64,000 nt of DNA from WLND01 sp040398845 (GTDB taxonomy: Bacteria > Actinomycetota > Actinomycetes > S36-B12): assembly GCA_040398845.1 (NCBI GenBank), contig JBBATH010000001.1, forward strand, positions 412,222 through 476,221. Direction: 5' to 3'. This document shows positions 52,736-62,404 of the stretch, piece after piece (within the stretch, counting starts at the first letter, position 1; every line of letters starts with the position of its first letter). The notes under the pieces are model-generated. The model saw only the letters and a program-made list of their open reading frames with translations, searched no databases and was not told the DNA's origin. Both the position numbers and the translations under genes were made by a program.

Positions 52736-55215
52736 TGCGCGCCCCAGTTTCCTGGCTCAGAGAGATGGTCGACATCCCGTCGAATGAGGGCGGACGCGAC
52801 ATCGCCGAACGCCTCGTTCGAGCCGGACTCGAAGTTGAGACGGTCGAGGTGATCGGCGAGGGGATGATCGGAACCCTCGTCGTCGGGCATGTCGTTGTGA
52901 TTGAAGAGCTGACGGAGTTCAAGAAGCCCATCCGGTGGTGCCAGGTCGATGTCGGTCTTGACCACGGAGGCGTCCGCGGGATCATCTGCGGGGCCCGAAA
53001 CTTCGCTGCCGGCGACAGGGTCGTGGTGGCACTACCCGGAACGGTGCTTCCCGGTGGCTTCACGATCGCTGCGCGCGAGACGTACGGTCACACATCTGAC
53101 GGCATGATCTGCTCCGAACGCGAGCTCGGGCTTGGCGACAACCACGACGGCATCATGGTGCTTCCGGAGGCAGCCGGTGCCATTGGTGCTGATGCGGCAC
53201 CGATCGTCGGAGTGGGCGATGAGGTCCTAGACATCGCGGTGACCCCTGATCGTGGCTACGCCCTGTCGATGCGTGGGATTGCGCGCGAGCTGGCGTTTTC
53301 GTATGACATTGATTTCGATGACCCAGGCGTTCGCGTTGTCGAGCTCCCGGCGCCAGCTTCGGGAGCCGTTCCGGCTGAATGTGGCAGTGAGGATTTCGGA
53401 GCCTGCGGGCTGTTCACGATCCGTACTGTCACGGGGTTCAACCCGTCGGCGCCATCACCACTGTGGATGCAGCGGCGGCTGGTCTTGTGCGGCATGCGTC
53501 CGGTGTCCCTCGCCGTCGATGTCACGAACTACGTGATGCTCGAACTCGGGCAGCCGCTCCACGCTTTTGACCTCGACAAGCTCTCCGGTCCGGTTCGAGC
53601 TGGCTGGGCTCAGGCTGGTTCGCGGCTCGAGACCCTTGATCACGTTGTCCGCGACCTCGGTCCGGACGACCTCGTCATCTTGGACGACTCCGGGATCATC
53701 GGACTTGCTGGCACCATGGGTGGCCTCACGTCGGAGATCGATGATGCCACCACGAATATCGCGCTCGAAGCTGCACACTTCTCGTCCGGTGTGGTGGCTC
53801 GGGCCTCACGGAGACATCGACTGTCGACTGAGGCGTCACGCCGATTTGAGCGGGGGGTCGACCGAGTCCTCGCACCCTATGCATCGGCGCGTGCAGCTGA
53901 ACTCCTCATCAGGTTCGGTGGTGGAACCTACATGGGCATGACCGCGGTCGAAGCAGAGTACCGACCCTCTCGAATCTCGATGCCGGTAACCGAGCCATCC
54001 GACGTCGCCGGGATGCCCATTGACGATGCCACGGTGGTCCGGTTGCTGCAGTCGGTGGGCTGCGAGGTCATCGAGAGTGAGGGGAGGCTCACCGTCGAGG
54101 CCCCCTCGTGGCGCCCGGACCTCACCGACCCCGCAGATCTCGTTGAGGAGGTGGTGAGGCTGGTGGGCTACGACATGCTGCCATCGACGTTGCCGACGTC
54201 GGCGCTCGGCCACGGTCTGTCCTGGGCTCAGCGGGTTCGTCGACGGGTTGGCATGGCACTTGCTGCACGTGGAGCAATCGAGGTTCTCACCTATCCGTTT
54301 GTTGGCGATCATGAACACGACGCCCTGCGCCTGGCTGAGGATGACCCACGCAGGGCCAAGGTGCGCCTAGCAAATCCGCTCTCGGATGAGCAGCCGATCT
54401 TGCGCGCGTCGTTGCTCCCCGGGCTCTGCGCCGCAGCCCGGCGCAACATCGGGCGGGGCAACATCGACCTCAACATGTTCGAAATCGGGTCAGTGTTTCG
54501 CGGGGTTGCCGGGGAGACACTCGTCCGTCCGAGCGTCGATCATCGCCCGACTGATGATGAATGGAGCAGGCTGAACGACCTGTTGCCAGAGCAGCCGATA
54601 CTCGTGGGTTGCGTGCTGACGGGGGAGCGCACTCCGGCCGGTTGGTGGGGGATTGCTCGCCCCTTCGATTGGTCCGACGCCGTCGAATCGGCACAAGTCA
54701 TCGCCGAGGTCCTAGGCGTCGAGTTGACAGTGGCCCTCGGCTCGGATTCGACGTTTCACCCGGGCCGCTGTGCTGCCCTCATGATCGGCGATGTCCAGGT
54801 GGGGGTTGCCGGCGAATTGCACCCGAGGGTCATTGAGGCGACGGAACTGCCGGCGCGTGCGTGTGCGATGGAACTGAACCTCGACGCTTGTCTCGGTGCG
54901 GCCAACGCTGTGCGGCGAGCACCCGCGGTGAGTACCCACCCGGTCGCAAAGGAGGACCTCGCGCTGGTGGTCGCCGATGGCGTCCCGGCGAGCGCGGTGA
55001 TGACGGCGCTCCGCGACGGGGCAGGTGACCTACTTGAGTCGATCAGGCTCTTCGACGTGTATCGCGGGTCGCAGGTCCCCGGCGGTCATCGCTCTCTTGC
55101 CTTCGCCCTGAAGTTCCGTGCTGCTGACCGCACGCTCGATGCGGGCGAGATTCAACGAGTGAGGCAGGCCGCTATTGACTCGGCTGCCCGCACGTGCGGT
55201 GCCACCCTGCGCTGA
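52735..55215 (+). CDS. pheT: Phenylalanyl-tRNA synthetase beta chain
   Basis: 826 aa, full length. Domains in order are an N-terminal segment MRAPVSWLREMVDIP, an EMAP-II-like tRNA-binding domain (about 42-155), the B3/B4 editing domain, B5 (VEAPSWRPDLTDPADLVEEVVRLVGYD), and the C-terminal anticodon-binding FDX-ACB domain (STHPVAKEDLALVVADGVPASAVM...). The GTG start is within the TAGTG overlap with pheS. The pair forms the heterotetrameric enzyme. Confidence 0.96.
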   Translation: MRAPVSWLREMVDIPSNEGGRDIAERLVRAGLEVETVEVIGEGMIGTLVVGHVVVIEELTEFKKPIRWCQVDVGLDHGGVRGIICGARNFAAGDRVVVALPGTVLPGGFTIAARETYGHTSDGMICSERELGLGDNHDGIMVLPEAAGAIGADAAPIVGVGDEVLDIAVTPDRGYALSMRGIARELAFSYDIDFDDPGVRVVELPAPASGAVPAECGSEDFGACGLFTIRTVTGFNPSAPSPLWMQRRLVLCGMRPVSLAVDVTNYVMLELGQPLHAFDLDKLSGPVRAGWAQAGSRLETLDHVVRDLGPDDLVILDDSGIIGLAGTMGGLTSEIDDATTNIALEAAHFSSGVVARASRRHRLSTEASRRFERGVDRVLAPYASARAAELLIRFGGGTYMGMTAVEAEYRPSRISMPVTEPSDVAGMPIDDATVVRLLQSVGCEVIESEGRLTVEAPSWRPDLTDPADLVEEVVRLVGYDMLPSTLPTSALGHGLSWAQRVRRRVGMALAARGAIEVLTYPFVGDHEHDALRLAEDDPRRAKVRLANPLSDEQPILRASLLPGLCAAARRNIGRGNIDLNMFEIGSVFRGVAGETLVRPSVDHRPTDDEWSRLNDLLPEQPILVGCVLTGERTPAGWWGIARPFDWSDAVESAQVIAEVLGVELTVALGSDSTFHPGRCAALMIGDVQVGVAGELHPRVIEATELPARACAMELNLDACLGAANAVRRAPAVSTHPVAKEDLALVVADGVPASAVMTALRDGAGDLLESIRLFDVYRGSQVPGGHRSLAFALKFRAADRTLDAGEIQRVRQAAIDSAARTCGATLR

Positions 55216-55254
55216 CCGGGTCATGGAGGCCCACTCAACCCACGATCCTGCATA

Positions 55255-55280
55255 TATGTGTGAGCGTCTATATTATTCAC
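55255..55280 (+). promoter_or_regulatory. argC promoter with possible ArgR operator
   Basis: TATATT (55269-55274), then ATTCAC, then ATG at 55281: a -10 box 6 nt before the start and no SD. The string TTATTCACA across the start matches one half of an ARG box (WWATTCANA); a weaker TGTGAG half stands at 55259-55264. This A/T-rich patch is unusual in the window. Overlap of an ArgR site with the -10 box would explain repression by the ArgR encoded in the same operon. Confidence 0.55.
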
Positions 55281-56312
55281 ATGATCAGGGCGAGTGTCGC
55301 GGGGGCTTCAGGCTACGCAGGCGGTGAACTCCTGCGATTTCTCGCGAGCCACCCGATGATCGATATCGGCGCAGTGTGTGCGGCGAGCAAGGTGGGCCAA
55401 CGGGTCGGTGACGTGCATCCGCAGTTGCTGTCGCTCGCTGGCTGCGTGCTCGAACCGACAACTGCTGCCGTCTTGGGCGATGCCGATCTCGTCTTTCTCG
55501 CCCTGCCGCACGGGGAGTCGGCGGCGATAGCGTCCGAGCTTCCGGCGCACATCCCCATCGTTGACCTAGGGGCCGATCACCGGCTTGTGGATCCCGAGCA
55601 ATGGTCCGCCTATTACGGCGGCCTGCCGCACGCGGGTAGTTGGATATACGGACTGCCAGAGCTCGCAGGGTCTCGGGAGCGAATAGCCGGAGCCCTTCGC
55701 GTGGCGAATCCGGGGTGCTACGCGACTGCCGTCACCTTGGCGATAGCGCCGCTGGCGGCGGCTGACCTCATTGACACGACTGATCTTGTTGTTGTCGCGG
55801 CGTCAGGCACCACAGGCGCAGGTCGAACACCGAGTGAGTCGCTGTTGGCCAGCGAGGTCATGGGCTCGATGTCCGCCTACAAGGTGGGCGGTGTTCACCA
55901 GCACATTCCGGAGATCGAGCAGTCGATCAGTCGGGTATCCGGCCGGCGAACAACGCTGTCGTTCACGACCCTCCTTGCACCGATGCCGCGGGGAATCATG
56001 AGCACGTCGACCGCTGCCGTTCGTCCTGGAACGGCACGCAAGGATCTCATCGACTGCCTCGCCGAGGCTTATGCGGATGAGCGTTTCGTCCGACTGCTCG
56101 CGCCGGGCTACTGGCCCCGTACGTCTTCGGTGAGTGGTACGAATACTGCACTCCTGCAGGTCGAACTCGACGAGCACTCGGGCCGAGCCATCATTGTGAG
56201 CGCCATCGACAATCTCGGCAAGGGCGCGGCAGGACAGGCGATTCAGAATGCCAATCTCATGCTGGGCCTCAATGAATGGTCAGGTCTGCCAACCGATGGG
56301 GAAGCGCCATGA
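55281..56312 (+). CDS. argC: N-acetyl-gamma-glutamyl-phosphate reductase
   Basis: 343 aa. It makes N-acetylglutamate semialdehyde with NADPH. The Rossmann motif GASGYAGGELLRFL is N-terminal, the catalytic cysteine is in ANPGCYATAVTLAI, and the His region is GVHQHIPEIEQ. The frame is open 29 codons upstream, but ATG at 55281 starts the conserved fold and directly follows the -10 box. First gene of argC-J-B-D-R-H; its stop overlaps argJ (ATGA). Confidence 0.96.
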   Translation: MIRASVAGASGYAGGELLRFLASHPMIDIGAVCAASKVGQRVGDVHPQLLSLAGCVLEPTTAAVLGDADLVFLALPHGESAAIASELPAHIPIVDLGADHRLVDPEQWSAYYGGLPHAGSWIYGLPELAGSRERIAGALRVANPGCYATAVTLAIAPLAAADLIDTTDLVVVAASGTTGAGRTPSESLLASEVMGSMSAYKVGGVHQHIPEIEQSISRVSGRRTTLSFTTLLAPMPRGIMSTSTAAVRPGTARKDLIDCLAEAYADERFVRLLAPGYWPRTSSVSGTNTALLQVELDEHSGRAIIVSAIDNLGKGAAGQAIQNANLMLGLNEWSGLPTDGEAP

Positions 56313-57475
56313 GTGTCACTGCTGCGCGAGGATTCCGTGCAGCCGGAGTGTCAGCGGGGCTCAAGGCCTCCGGTGCACCGGATGTCGCGATCGTTGTCAA
56401 TGACGGCCCTTCACAGGTGGCCGCCGGCGTCTTCACCGGCAACCGATTCAAGGCAGCCCCGGTGGTGTGGTCCCAGCAGGTACTCCGGGCCCTCGCCCTG
56501 CGGGGCGTCGTCCTCAACTCGGGCGGAGCCAATGCCTGTACCGGCACAGGGGGGTTTCAGGACACCCACCGCACCGCGGAGCTCGTGGCATCGCTGCTCT
56601 GCGCGGCCGGGCTTGAAACTGGCGCGGGCGAGATCGCGGTGTGCTCAACTGGCCTCATCGGCGAGAGGCTTCCGATGGATCGACTCGAGGCGGGGGTTGT
56701 GTACGCATTCGGGCAGCTGAGCGCCGATGGTGGCCTTCATGCAGCAACAGCGATCATGACAACCGATACGGTCCCGAAGCTGGCGGTGTTCGACAGCGGC
56801 GACTATCGAATCGGAGGAATGGCGAAGGGCGCTGGCATGCTCGCCCCAGCCCTCGCGACGATGCTCGTTGTCGTCACCACCGATGCCCTGGTCACGGAGG
56901 CACAGGCCGAGGAAGCGCTGCGTTATGCCGCAGCACACTCATTTGACCGCATCGACTCCGATGGCTGCATGTCCACCAACGACACCGTTTTGCTGCTCGC
57001 AAGTGGTGCCAGCGGTGTGCGACCGGATCCCGCGGAGTTCATCGCTGCTCTGACCGACATCTGCGCGAACCTCGCTCGGCAGCTCATCGCCGATGCAGAG
57101 GGAGCGTCGAAGGAGATTGCGATCATCGTAGAGTCGGCTGCGTCGGTCGACGATGCGCTGGAGGTTGCCCGCGCGATCGCTCGGAGCAATCTGCTGAAGT
57201 GCGCACTCCACGGCGAGGATCCGAACTGGGGCCGTGTTCTCGCTGCAGTGGGTACCACGAATGCGCAGTTTGACCCCGATCGAGTAGACGTGGCGATGAA
57301 CGGCGTGTGGATTTGCCGGGGTGGCTCGATCGGCGAGCCGCGCACGCTCGTGAGCTTGAGCGCGCGCGAGATCGAGATTCGTGTGTCGCTAGGTGCAGGT
57401 TTCGAAGGCGCCACCGTCTGGACTAACGATCTCACTGCCGAGTATGTCCACGAGAACTCCGCGTATGCGACCTAG
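56309..57475 (+). CDS. argJ: Glutamate N-acetyltransferase / amino-acid N-acetyltransferase (ornithine acetyltransferase)
   Basis: 388 aa. It transfers the acetyl group from acetylornithine to glutamate, recycling it. The proenzyme cleaves itself between Ala183 and Thr184 in the motif KGAGMLAPALATML, making alpha and beta chains with Thr as nucleophile; the sequence is intact. GRVLAAVGTT and the C-terminal AEYVHENSAYAT are also typical. ATG at 56309 lies in an ATGA overlap with argC. Confidence 0.96.
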   Translation: MSVTAARGFRAAGVSAGLKASGAPDVAIVVNDGPSQVAAGVFTGNRFKAAPVVWSQQVLRALALRGVVLNSGGANACTGTGGFQDTHRTAELVASLLCAAGLETGAGEIAVCSTGLIGERLPMDRLEAGVVYAFGQLSADGGLHAATAIMTTDTVPKLAVFDSGDYRIGGMAKGAGMLAPALATMLVVVTTDALVTEAQAEEALRYAAAHSFDRIDSDGCMSTNDTVLLLASGASGVRPDPAEFIAALTDICANLARQLIADAEGASKEIAIIVESAASVDDALEVARAIARSNLLKCALHGEDPNWGRVLAAVGTTNAQFDPDRVDVAMNGVWICRGGSIGEPRTLVSLSAREIEIRVSLGAGFEGATVWTNDLTAEYVHENSAYAT

Positions 57476-57484
57476 GAGTGACGC

Positions 57485-58411
57485 ATGAACGATCCTCTCC
57501 TGCGGCCTGTCGTCGCTGAGGCTGCACAGAAGGCTGCCGTGCTCGCGGGGGCGCTTCCATGGCTTAAGCGGTTCAGCGGCGCGACGATTGTCGTGAAATA
57601 CGGCGGTAACGCTATGACCGACCCGGTCCTTCAGGCGAGCTTCGCCGAGGACATCGTCTTCTTGCGACTCGCAGGCCTGCATCCGGTCGTCGTCCATGGC
57701 GGAGGACCACAGATCAGCGCGATGCTCAGCAGGCTCGGCATCGCGAGCGAGTTCGTGGGCGGGCTCCGTCGCACGACTCCCGAGGTGATGGACGTCGTCG
57801 GAATGGTGCTCGTCGGGCAGGTGCAGCGAGAGCTCGTCGGGTTGATCAACGCCCACGGGCCATTCGCTGTTGGCCTCTCGGGCGAGGATGCCCGGTTGTT
57901 CCTTGCCGAACGAAGGTCCGCAACGGTCGACGGCGAGAGCATCGACATAGGTCTTGTCGGCGACGTTGTTGAGGTTCAGCCGGCATTCGTCGAGCGACTC
58001 CTCGCGGAGGGGTTTATTCCGGTTGTCTCGACGGTTGCGCGGGATGTTTATGGGGTTACCCACAATGTGAATGCCGATACTGCAGCATCGGCTCTCGCGG
58101 TGGCGCTCGGCGCCGAGAAGTTCATCGTCCTCACCGACGTTGAGGGCCTGTTCGCTGACTGGCCGAGCAGTACCGAGGTGATTGACGTCATCGAGGTGAG
58201 CGGCCTCCGCGATCTCCTGCCAGGGCTCGAGTCTGGAATGGTCCCCAAGATGGAGGCATGTGCGCGCGCCGTTGAGGGTGGAGTCGGCGGAGCGCACGTC
58301 GTCGACGGACGTATTCCGCACTCGCTTCTCCTCGAGGTGTTCACCAACAGCGGTGTCGGCACGATGGTGGTGCCGGATGATGCGGCACCCAGAAGTTGGG
58401 AGGAGACATGA
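57485..58411 (+). CDS. argB: Acetylglutamate kinase
   Basis: 308 aa. It phosphorylates N-acetylglutamate, usually the arginine-inhibited step when argJ is present. The amino-acid kinase motifs VVKYGGNAM, VVVHGGGPQISAMLSRLGI and VNADTAASALAVALGAEKFIVLTDVEGL are clear. An N-terminal helix (residues 1-25, RPVVAEAAQKAAVLAGALPWLKRF) is that of the hexameric arginine-sensitive type. An AGGAG SD precedes the ATG. The stop overlaps argD. Confidence 0.96.
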   Translation: MNDPLLRPVVAEAAQKAAVLAGALPWLKRFSGATIVVKYGGNAMTDPVLQASFAEDIVFLRLAGLHPVVVHGGGPQISAMLSRLGIASEFVGGLRRTTPEVMDVVGMVLVGQVQRELVGLINAHGPFAVGLSGEDARLFLAERRSATVDGESIDIGLVGDVVEVQPAFVERLLAEGFIPVVSTVARDVYGVTHNVNADTAASALAVALGAEKFIVLTDVEGLFADWPSSTEVIDVIEVSGLRDLLPGLESGMVPKMEACARAVEGGVGGAHVVDGRIPHSLLLEVFTNSGVGTMVVPDDAAPRSWEET

Positions 58412-59610
58412 GCGGTTGGCAGGAGCGCTGGCAGGCAGCACTCATGGACAACTATGGGACCCCGCCCATCAAGCTTGTTCGGGGCGCTGGATCCCGAGTG
58501 TGGGACGACACAGGCATCGAGTACATCGACCTCATCGCTGGAATAGCGGTGAACGCAGTTGGGCACGCGCACCCGAAATACATCGAAGCGGTCTCAGCCC
58601 AGCTCGCCACGCTCGGCCATACGAGCAACCTCTATGCGACTGAACCAACCATGGCCCTCGCCGAGCGACTTAACGGGCTAGCAGGTGCTCCGCCCGATGC
58701 TCGGGTGTTCTTCTGTAACTCCGGTGCCGAGGCCAACGAGGCCGCATTCAAGATTACTCGACTCACAGGCCGAACAGAGGTTGTTGTCGCGTCCGGAAGC
58801 TTTCACGGGCGGACGATGGGCGCCCTCGCACTTACTGCCCAGCCCGCGAAGCAGGACCCGTTCCGTCCGCTGCCGGGAGAGGTCACGGTGGTGGCATACG
58901 GCGATGAGGCAGCGCTGCGCGAAGCGGTCTCGAATCGCACGGCGGCCGTATTTCTTGAGCCGATCCAGGGGGAGGGTGGAGTGATCGTCCCCCCGGACGG
59001 GTACCTTGCGGCCGCGCGTGACATTTGCGATACGTCAGGGGCTCTGCTCGCCCTTGACGAGGTTCAGACAGGTATTGGCAGAACCGGCTGGTGGTTCGCC
59101 CACCAGCGTGACGACATCGTCCCCGACATCGTGACCCTTGCGAAAGGCTTGGGGGGAGGCCTGCCGATCGGTGCCGTTCTTGCTCGCGGACCGGCGGCAA
59201 GTCTGCTGAAACCGGGATCGCATGGCTCGACGTTCGGCGGGAATCCCGTCGTGGCAGCAGCTGCCCTCGCGGTGCTGGACATCATCGAGGACGAGGGCCT
59301 CCTCGAGCGAGCGAGCACCCTTCATGAACGATTAAGGGTCGAACTTGCCGGCTCATCCGAGGGCCTCGTCGACCACGTGAGGGGCCGAGGGCTCCTCCTT
59401 GGAGCCGTCCTCGCAGGCAACCACGCCCAACTGGTCGAACGGTCGGCGCGGGCTCATGGCCTGCTCGTTAACGCGATCGGGTCACGAATCGTGAGACTTG
59501 CTCCAGCGCTCACGATCACCGATGCTGATGTTGACGAGACGCTGCTCAGATGGGAGCGCTCGCTCCGGGCTGCCTCGTCACATGCCGAGTCGACGTCGGG
59601 TGTTGAATGA
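58408..59610 (+). CDS. argD: Acetylornithine aminotransferase
   Basis: 400 aa, a class III PLP aminotransferase. FCNSGAEANEAAFKITR binds PLP phosphate, SGSFHGRTMGALALTAQ and LALDEVQTGIGRTG (Asp contact) follow, and the PLP lysine is about residue 244 in TLAKGLGGGLPIGAVL. ATG at 58408 overlaps the argB stop and has GGAGGA just upstream. The stop overlaps the argR ATG. In most actinobacteria argF would come next; it does not here. Confidence 0.96.
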   Translation: MSGWQERWQAALMDNYGTPPIKLVRGAGSRVWDDTGIEYIDLIAGIAVNAVGHAHPKYIEAVSAQLATLGHTSNLYATEPTMALAERLNGLAGAPPDARVFFCNSGAEANEAAFKITRLTGRTEVVVASGSFHGRTMGALALTAQPAKQDPFRPLPGEVTVVAYGDEAALREAVSNRTAAVFLEPIQGEGGVIVPPDGYLAAARDICDTSGALLALDEVQTGIGRTGWWFAHQRDDIVPDIVTLAKGLGGGLPIGAVLARGPAASLLKPGSHGSTFGGNPVVAAAALAVLDIIEDEGLLERASTLHERLRVELAGSSEGLVDHVRGRGLLLGAVLAGNHAQLVERSARAHGLLVNAIGSRIVRLAPALTITDADVDETLLRWERSLRAASSHAESTSGVE

Positions 59611-60170
59611 GCGCACCGCAGACCATGACCGCGCGACGCGCCCAGATTCGTTCGCTACTTCTCGACACGATCGTCACCTCGCAGGATCAGCTTCGCACCC
59701 TCCTGCGCGAGCTTGGCGTCGATGTCACCCAGGCAACGTTGTCCCGGGATCTTGAGGCGATAGGTGCAGACAAAGGGATTTCCGCTGATGGATGCGTTCG
59801 CTACGTCGTTGCTGAAGACTCCTTGGCGGCGAGGCTCGGGCCAGCAGCAGGGCTTGATTCGATTGCCCGTGTCATCAGCGAGGTTCTCGTCAGCGCGGTC
59901 GCAGCGGAGAACCTCGCGGTGCTGCGCACGCCGCCTGGTGCTGCGATGTACCTCGCCGGAAGTCTGGACCGGGCAGATTCGCCGGAGATTGTCGGAACCG
60001 TTGCGGGAGACGACACCGTTATCGTCGTGACACCCGGGGCAAGCGAAGCGGCTGAACTCTGCGCCCGGATACTCGATCTGGCATCAGGCACCGGAGCCGC
60101 GCCGGCGACTCCGTACCGTTCGCTGGGCGCTCGCTCTGTCGCGGGCACCAGCAGGAGGAGATCATCGTGA
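59607..60170 (+). CDS. argR: Arginine repressor
   Basis: 187 aa. An N-terminal winged helix (TSQDQLRTLLRELGVDVTQATLSRDLEAIGADKG, about 24-57) binds ARG boxes, and the C-terminal hexamerisation domain has the arginine-binding GDDT in GTVAGDDTVIVVTPG. About 30 extra residues at the C-terminus (GAAPATPYRSLGARS...) are beyond the usual length. It is inside the operon it should control, between argD and argH, joined by ATGA and GTGA overlaps. A likely target is the AT-rich argC promoter. Confidence 0.95.
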   Translation: MSAPQTMTARRAQIRSLLLDTIVTSQDQLRTLLRELGVDVTQATLSRDLEAIGADKGISADGCVRYVVAEDSLAARLGPAAGLDSIARVISEVLVSAVAAENLAVLRTPPGAAMYLAGSLDRADSPEIVGTVAGDDTVIVVTPGASEAAELCARILDLASGTGAAPATPYRSLGARSVAGTSRRRSS

Positions 60171-61615
60171 TCAGTGGACAGCCCGACGTCACGAGACTAT
60201 GGGGCGGTCGGTTCTCCCGCGGACCTGCTAACGCGATGTCTGCACTCAGCGCCTCCGTGCACTTCGACTGGCGCCTCGCCCCCTATGACATTGAGCAGAC
60301 CCGCGCCCACGCGCGGGTGCTCGCTCGTGCGGGCCTGCTCTCCGACGCCGAACTCGTGCTCGTCGAGGGAGCGCTTGCCGATGTAGCGAACGGGGTGAGC
60401 AGTGGCGAGCTTGTGCCGGAGTCGCAGGATGAGGATGTTCACACTGCGATTGAGCGACACCTGATCGCGAGGCTCGGCGATCTCGGCGGGAAACTGCGGG
60501 CGGGCCGAAGCCGAAATGACCAGGTGGCGACTGATTTCCGAATGTACTTGCGAGCCCAGGTCAGAGTCATCGCACGTGAAGTGATAGCACTTGAAGAGGC
60601 CTTCATCGAACAGGCGTCGCAGCACATCGGAACGGCATCACCGGGCTTTACCCACCTTCAGCATGCGCAGCCGGTGTCCTTCGGACATGAGCTTGCCAAG
60701 CATGTCCATGCACTTGGCCGTGACCTAGAACGCTTCGCCGATTGGGATGCCCGATGCGCGAGATCGCCCCTCGGGGCTGGAGCGCTGGCGGGCTCCAGTC
60801 TGGGGCTAGACCCTGAGGCCGTGGCGAGGGACCTCGGTTTCACTTCAGCGCTTGGAAACTCGATCGACGCGGTGAGTGACCGAGACTGGGTCGCTGAATT
60901 CCTCTTCGTCGGCGCGATGCTGGGTGTTCACCTCTCGCGGATCGGGGAGGAGGTCATCTTGATGACCTCACGCGAGTTCGGCTGGGCCTCGCTTGATGAT
61001 GCATGGTCGACGGGCTCGTCAATCATGCCGCAGAAGAAGAACCCCGACGTCGCTGAGCTTGCGCGCGGCAAGTCCGGCCGTCTTATCGGCAACCTCACCG
61101 GACTCCTCGCGACGCTCAAGGGACTCCCGTTTGCCTACAACCGTGACCTTCAGGAAGACAAGGAGCCGGTCTTCGACACCGTCGAACAACTCCTCCTCGT
61201 TTTGCCCGCGATGACGGGGATGATCTCCACCCTCCGCTTTGACACTGGGCGAATGGCGCGCTCGGCTCCGGAAGGGTTCGCTCTTGCGACAGACATCGCA
61301 GAATGGCTGGTCCGCACGGGGGTTCCATTCCGGGAGGCACATGAGATCGCTGGAGCGTGCGTTCGGCGTGCGGAGTCTCGAGGAATCGAGCTTTGGGATC
61401 TCACGGATGAGGAATTGGAAGGGATTTCAACGGTGTTGACCCCTGCGGTGCGCTCGGTACTCTCAGTGAGGGGCTCGTTGGATTCGCGGTCGGCATTCGG
61501 TGGAACTGCCCCCGAACGTGTGAGGGAGCAGATCGACGCCCTACGCCAAGCGGTCGCATTCGAGAAGAGGCGATGGGCTGAGCCTTCCGTCGAGATGAGC
61601 CTCGTCACGGAGTGA
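60167..61615 (+). CDS. argH: Argininosuccinate lyase
   Basis: 482 aa. It splits argininosuccinate into arginine and fumarate. The superfamily signature GSSIMPQKKNPDVAELARGKSGRLIGN is at about residues 283-309; LWGGRFSRGPA at the N-terminus and AGRSRNDQVATDFRMYLR are also diagnostic. GTG at 60167 has the SD AGGAGGAG and overlaps argR by 4 nt. argG, which supplies the substrate, is absent from this cluster. Confidence 0.96.
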   Translation: MISGQPDVTRLWGGRFSRGPANAMSALSASVHFDWRLAPYDIEQTRAHARVLARAGLLSDAELVLVEGALADVANGVSSGELVPESQDEDVHTAIERHLIARLGDLGGKLRAGRSRNDQVATDFRMYLRAQVRVIAREVIALEEAFIEQASQHIGTASPGFTHLQHAQPVSFGHELAKHVHALGRDLERFADWDARCARSPLGAGALAGSSLGLDPEAVARDLGFTSALGNSIDAVSDRDWVAEFLFVGAMLGVHLSRIGEEVILMTSREFGWASLDDAWSTGSSIMPQKKNPDVAELARGKSGRLIGNLTGLLATLKGLPFAYNRDLQEDKEPVFDTVEQLLLVLPAMTGMISTLRFDTGRMARSAPEGFALATDIAEWLVRTGVPFREAHEIAGACVRRAESRGIELWDLTDEELEGISTVLTPAVRSVLSVRGSLDSRSAFGGTAPERVREQIDALRQAVAFEKRRWAEPSVEMSLVTE

Positions 61616-61681
61616 TTGATGACTGCCTACTGTGGCCTGCTCCATGAGTGAGGGGTTCGCATGGCCGCGTCCGTGCCGCCG

Positions 61682-61693
61682 TAGCCTGACCCC
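61682..61693 (+). promoter_or_regulatory. Predicted leaderless promoter of the DNA glycosylase gene
   Basis: TAGCCT (61682-61687) followed by GACCCC and ATG at 61694, the same 12-nt string as before rpe (22306-22317). No SD is seen. Confidence 0.58.
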
Positions 61694-62317
61694 ATGGATC
61701 CGCGGAGATTGACGTCACTGCATGCAGTGCGGGTGGCGCCTCGAGTTCTCGGGGCTCTCATCACATCGCGGATCGAAGGCGCGGTGGTGACGATCCGGGT
61801 GACGGAGGTTGAGGCCTACGGTGGCCTAGGAGAGGACCCGGGTTCCCACGCCTACCGCAGCCGAACTGCGCGCAATGCAACGATGTTTGGCCCGCCAGGA
61901 CATGCTTACGCCTACTTCACCTATGGCATGCATTGGATGCTGAATCTGGTGACGCAGCCCGAGGGCACTGCCGGTGCAGTCCTCATTCGAGCGGGGCAAT
62001 TGGTCGATGGACTCGACGTCGCGAGCGCTCGCCGCCCCGCTTGCGCCGTGGATCGCGACCTTGGCCGCGGACCCGCCAGGCTCGCGGCAGCACTGGGGAT
62101 TGACGGGAGATTTGATGGACTCGACCTTTTGACGAGCGGAGGGATCCTCGAGCTAGAACTCGCTTCCAGGCCCCCCTCGCACGTCCGCACTTCCGCGCGG
62201 ACGGGGGTCGCTGGGGAAGGAGCGCTTACCCCGTGGCGGTTTTTCCTCCCGGATGAGCCGACAGTCAGCCCATACCGTGCAGCCTTGACTCGCAGGAGGC
62301 CCGTGCGGCCTTTGTGA
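61694..62317 (+). CDS. 3-methyladenine DNA glycosylase (AAG/MPG type)
   Basis: 207 aa. It removes alkylated purines from DNA. Family features are VAPRVLGALITSR, the catalytic Glu in RVTEVEAYGGLGEDPGSHAYRSRT, and the nucleotide-flipping region FGPPGHAYAYFTYGMHWMLNLVTQPEGTAGAVLIRAG. GRGPARLAAALGI is also typical. Length is normal. Start ATG at 61694 follows the -10 box by 6 nt. It is commonly found between argH and tyrS in actinobacteria, as here. Confidence 0.94.
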   Translation: MDPRRLTSLHAVRVAPRVLGALITSRIEGAVVTIRVTEVEAYGGLGEDPGSHAYRSRTARNATMFGPPGHAYAYFTYGMHWMLNLVTQPEGTAGAVLIRAGQLVDGLDVASARRPACAVDRDLGRGPARLAAALGIDGRFDGLDLLTSGGILELELASRPPSHVRTSARTGVAGEGALTPWRFFLPDEPTVSPYRAALTRRRPVRPL

Positions 62318-62404
62318 TGACCGGTCCTTTGCCGATCTCAGGGCGGGGACCAGACGGACGGGCCCTGACGTCCGTGAATCGCCGGAGTGCGAAAGGATGC
62401 GCAG

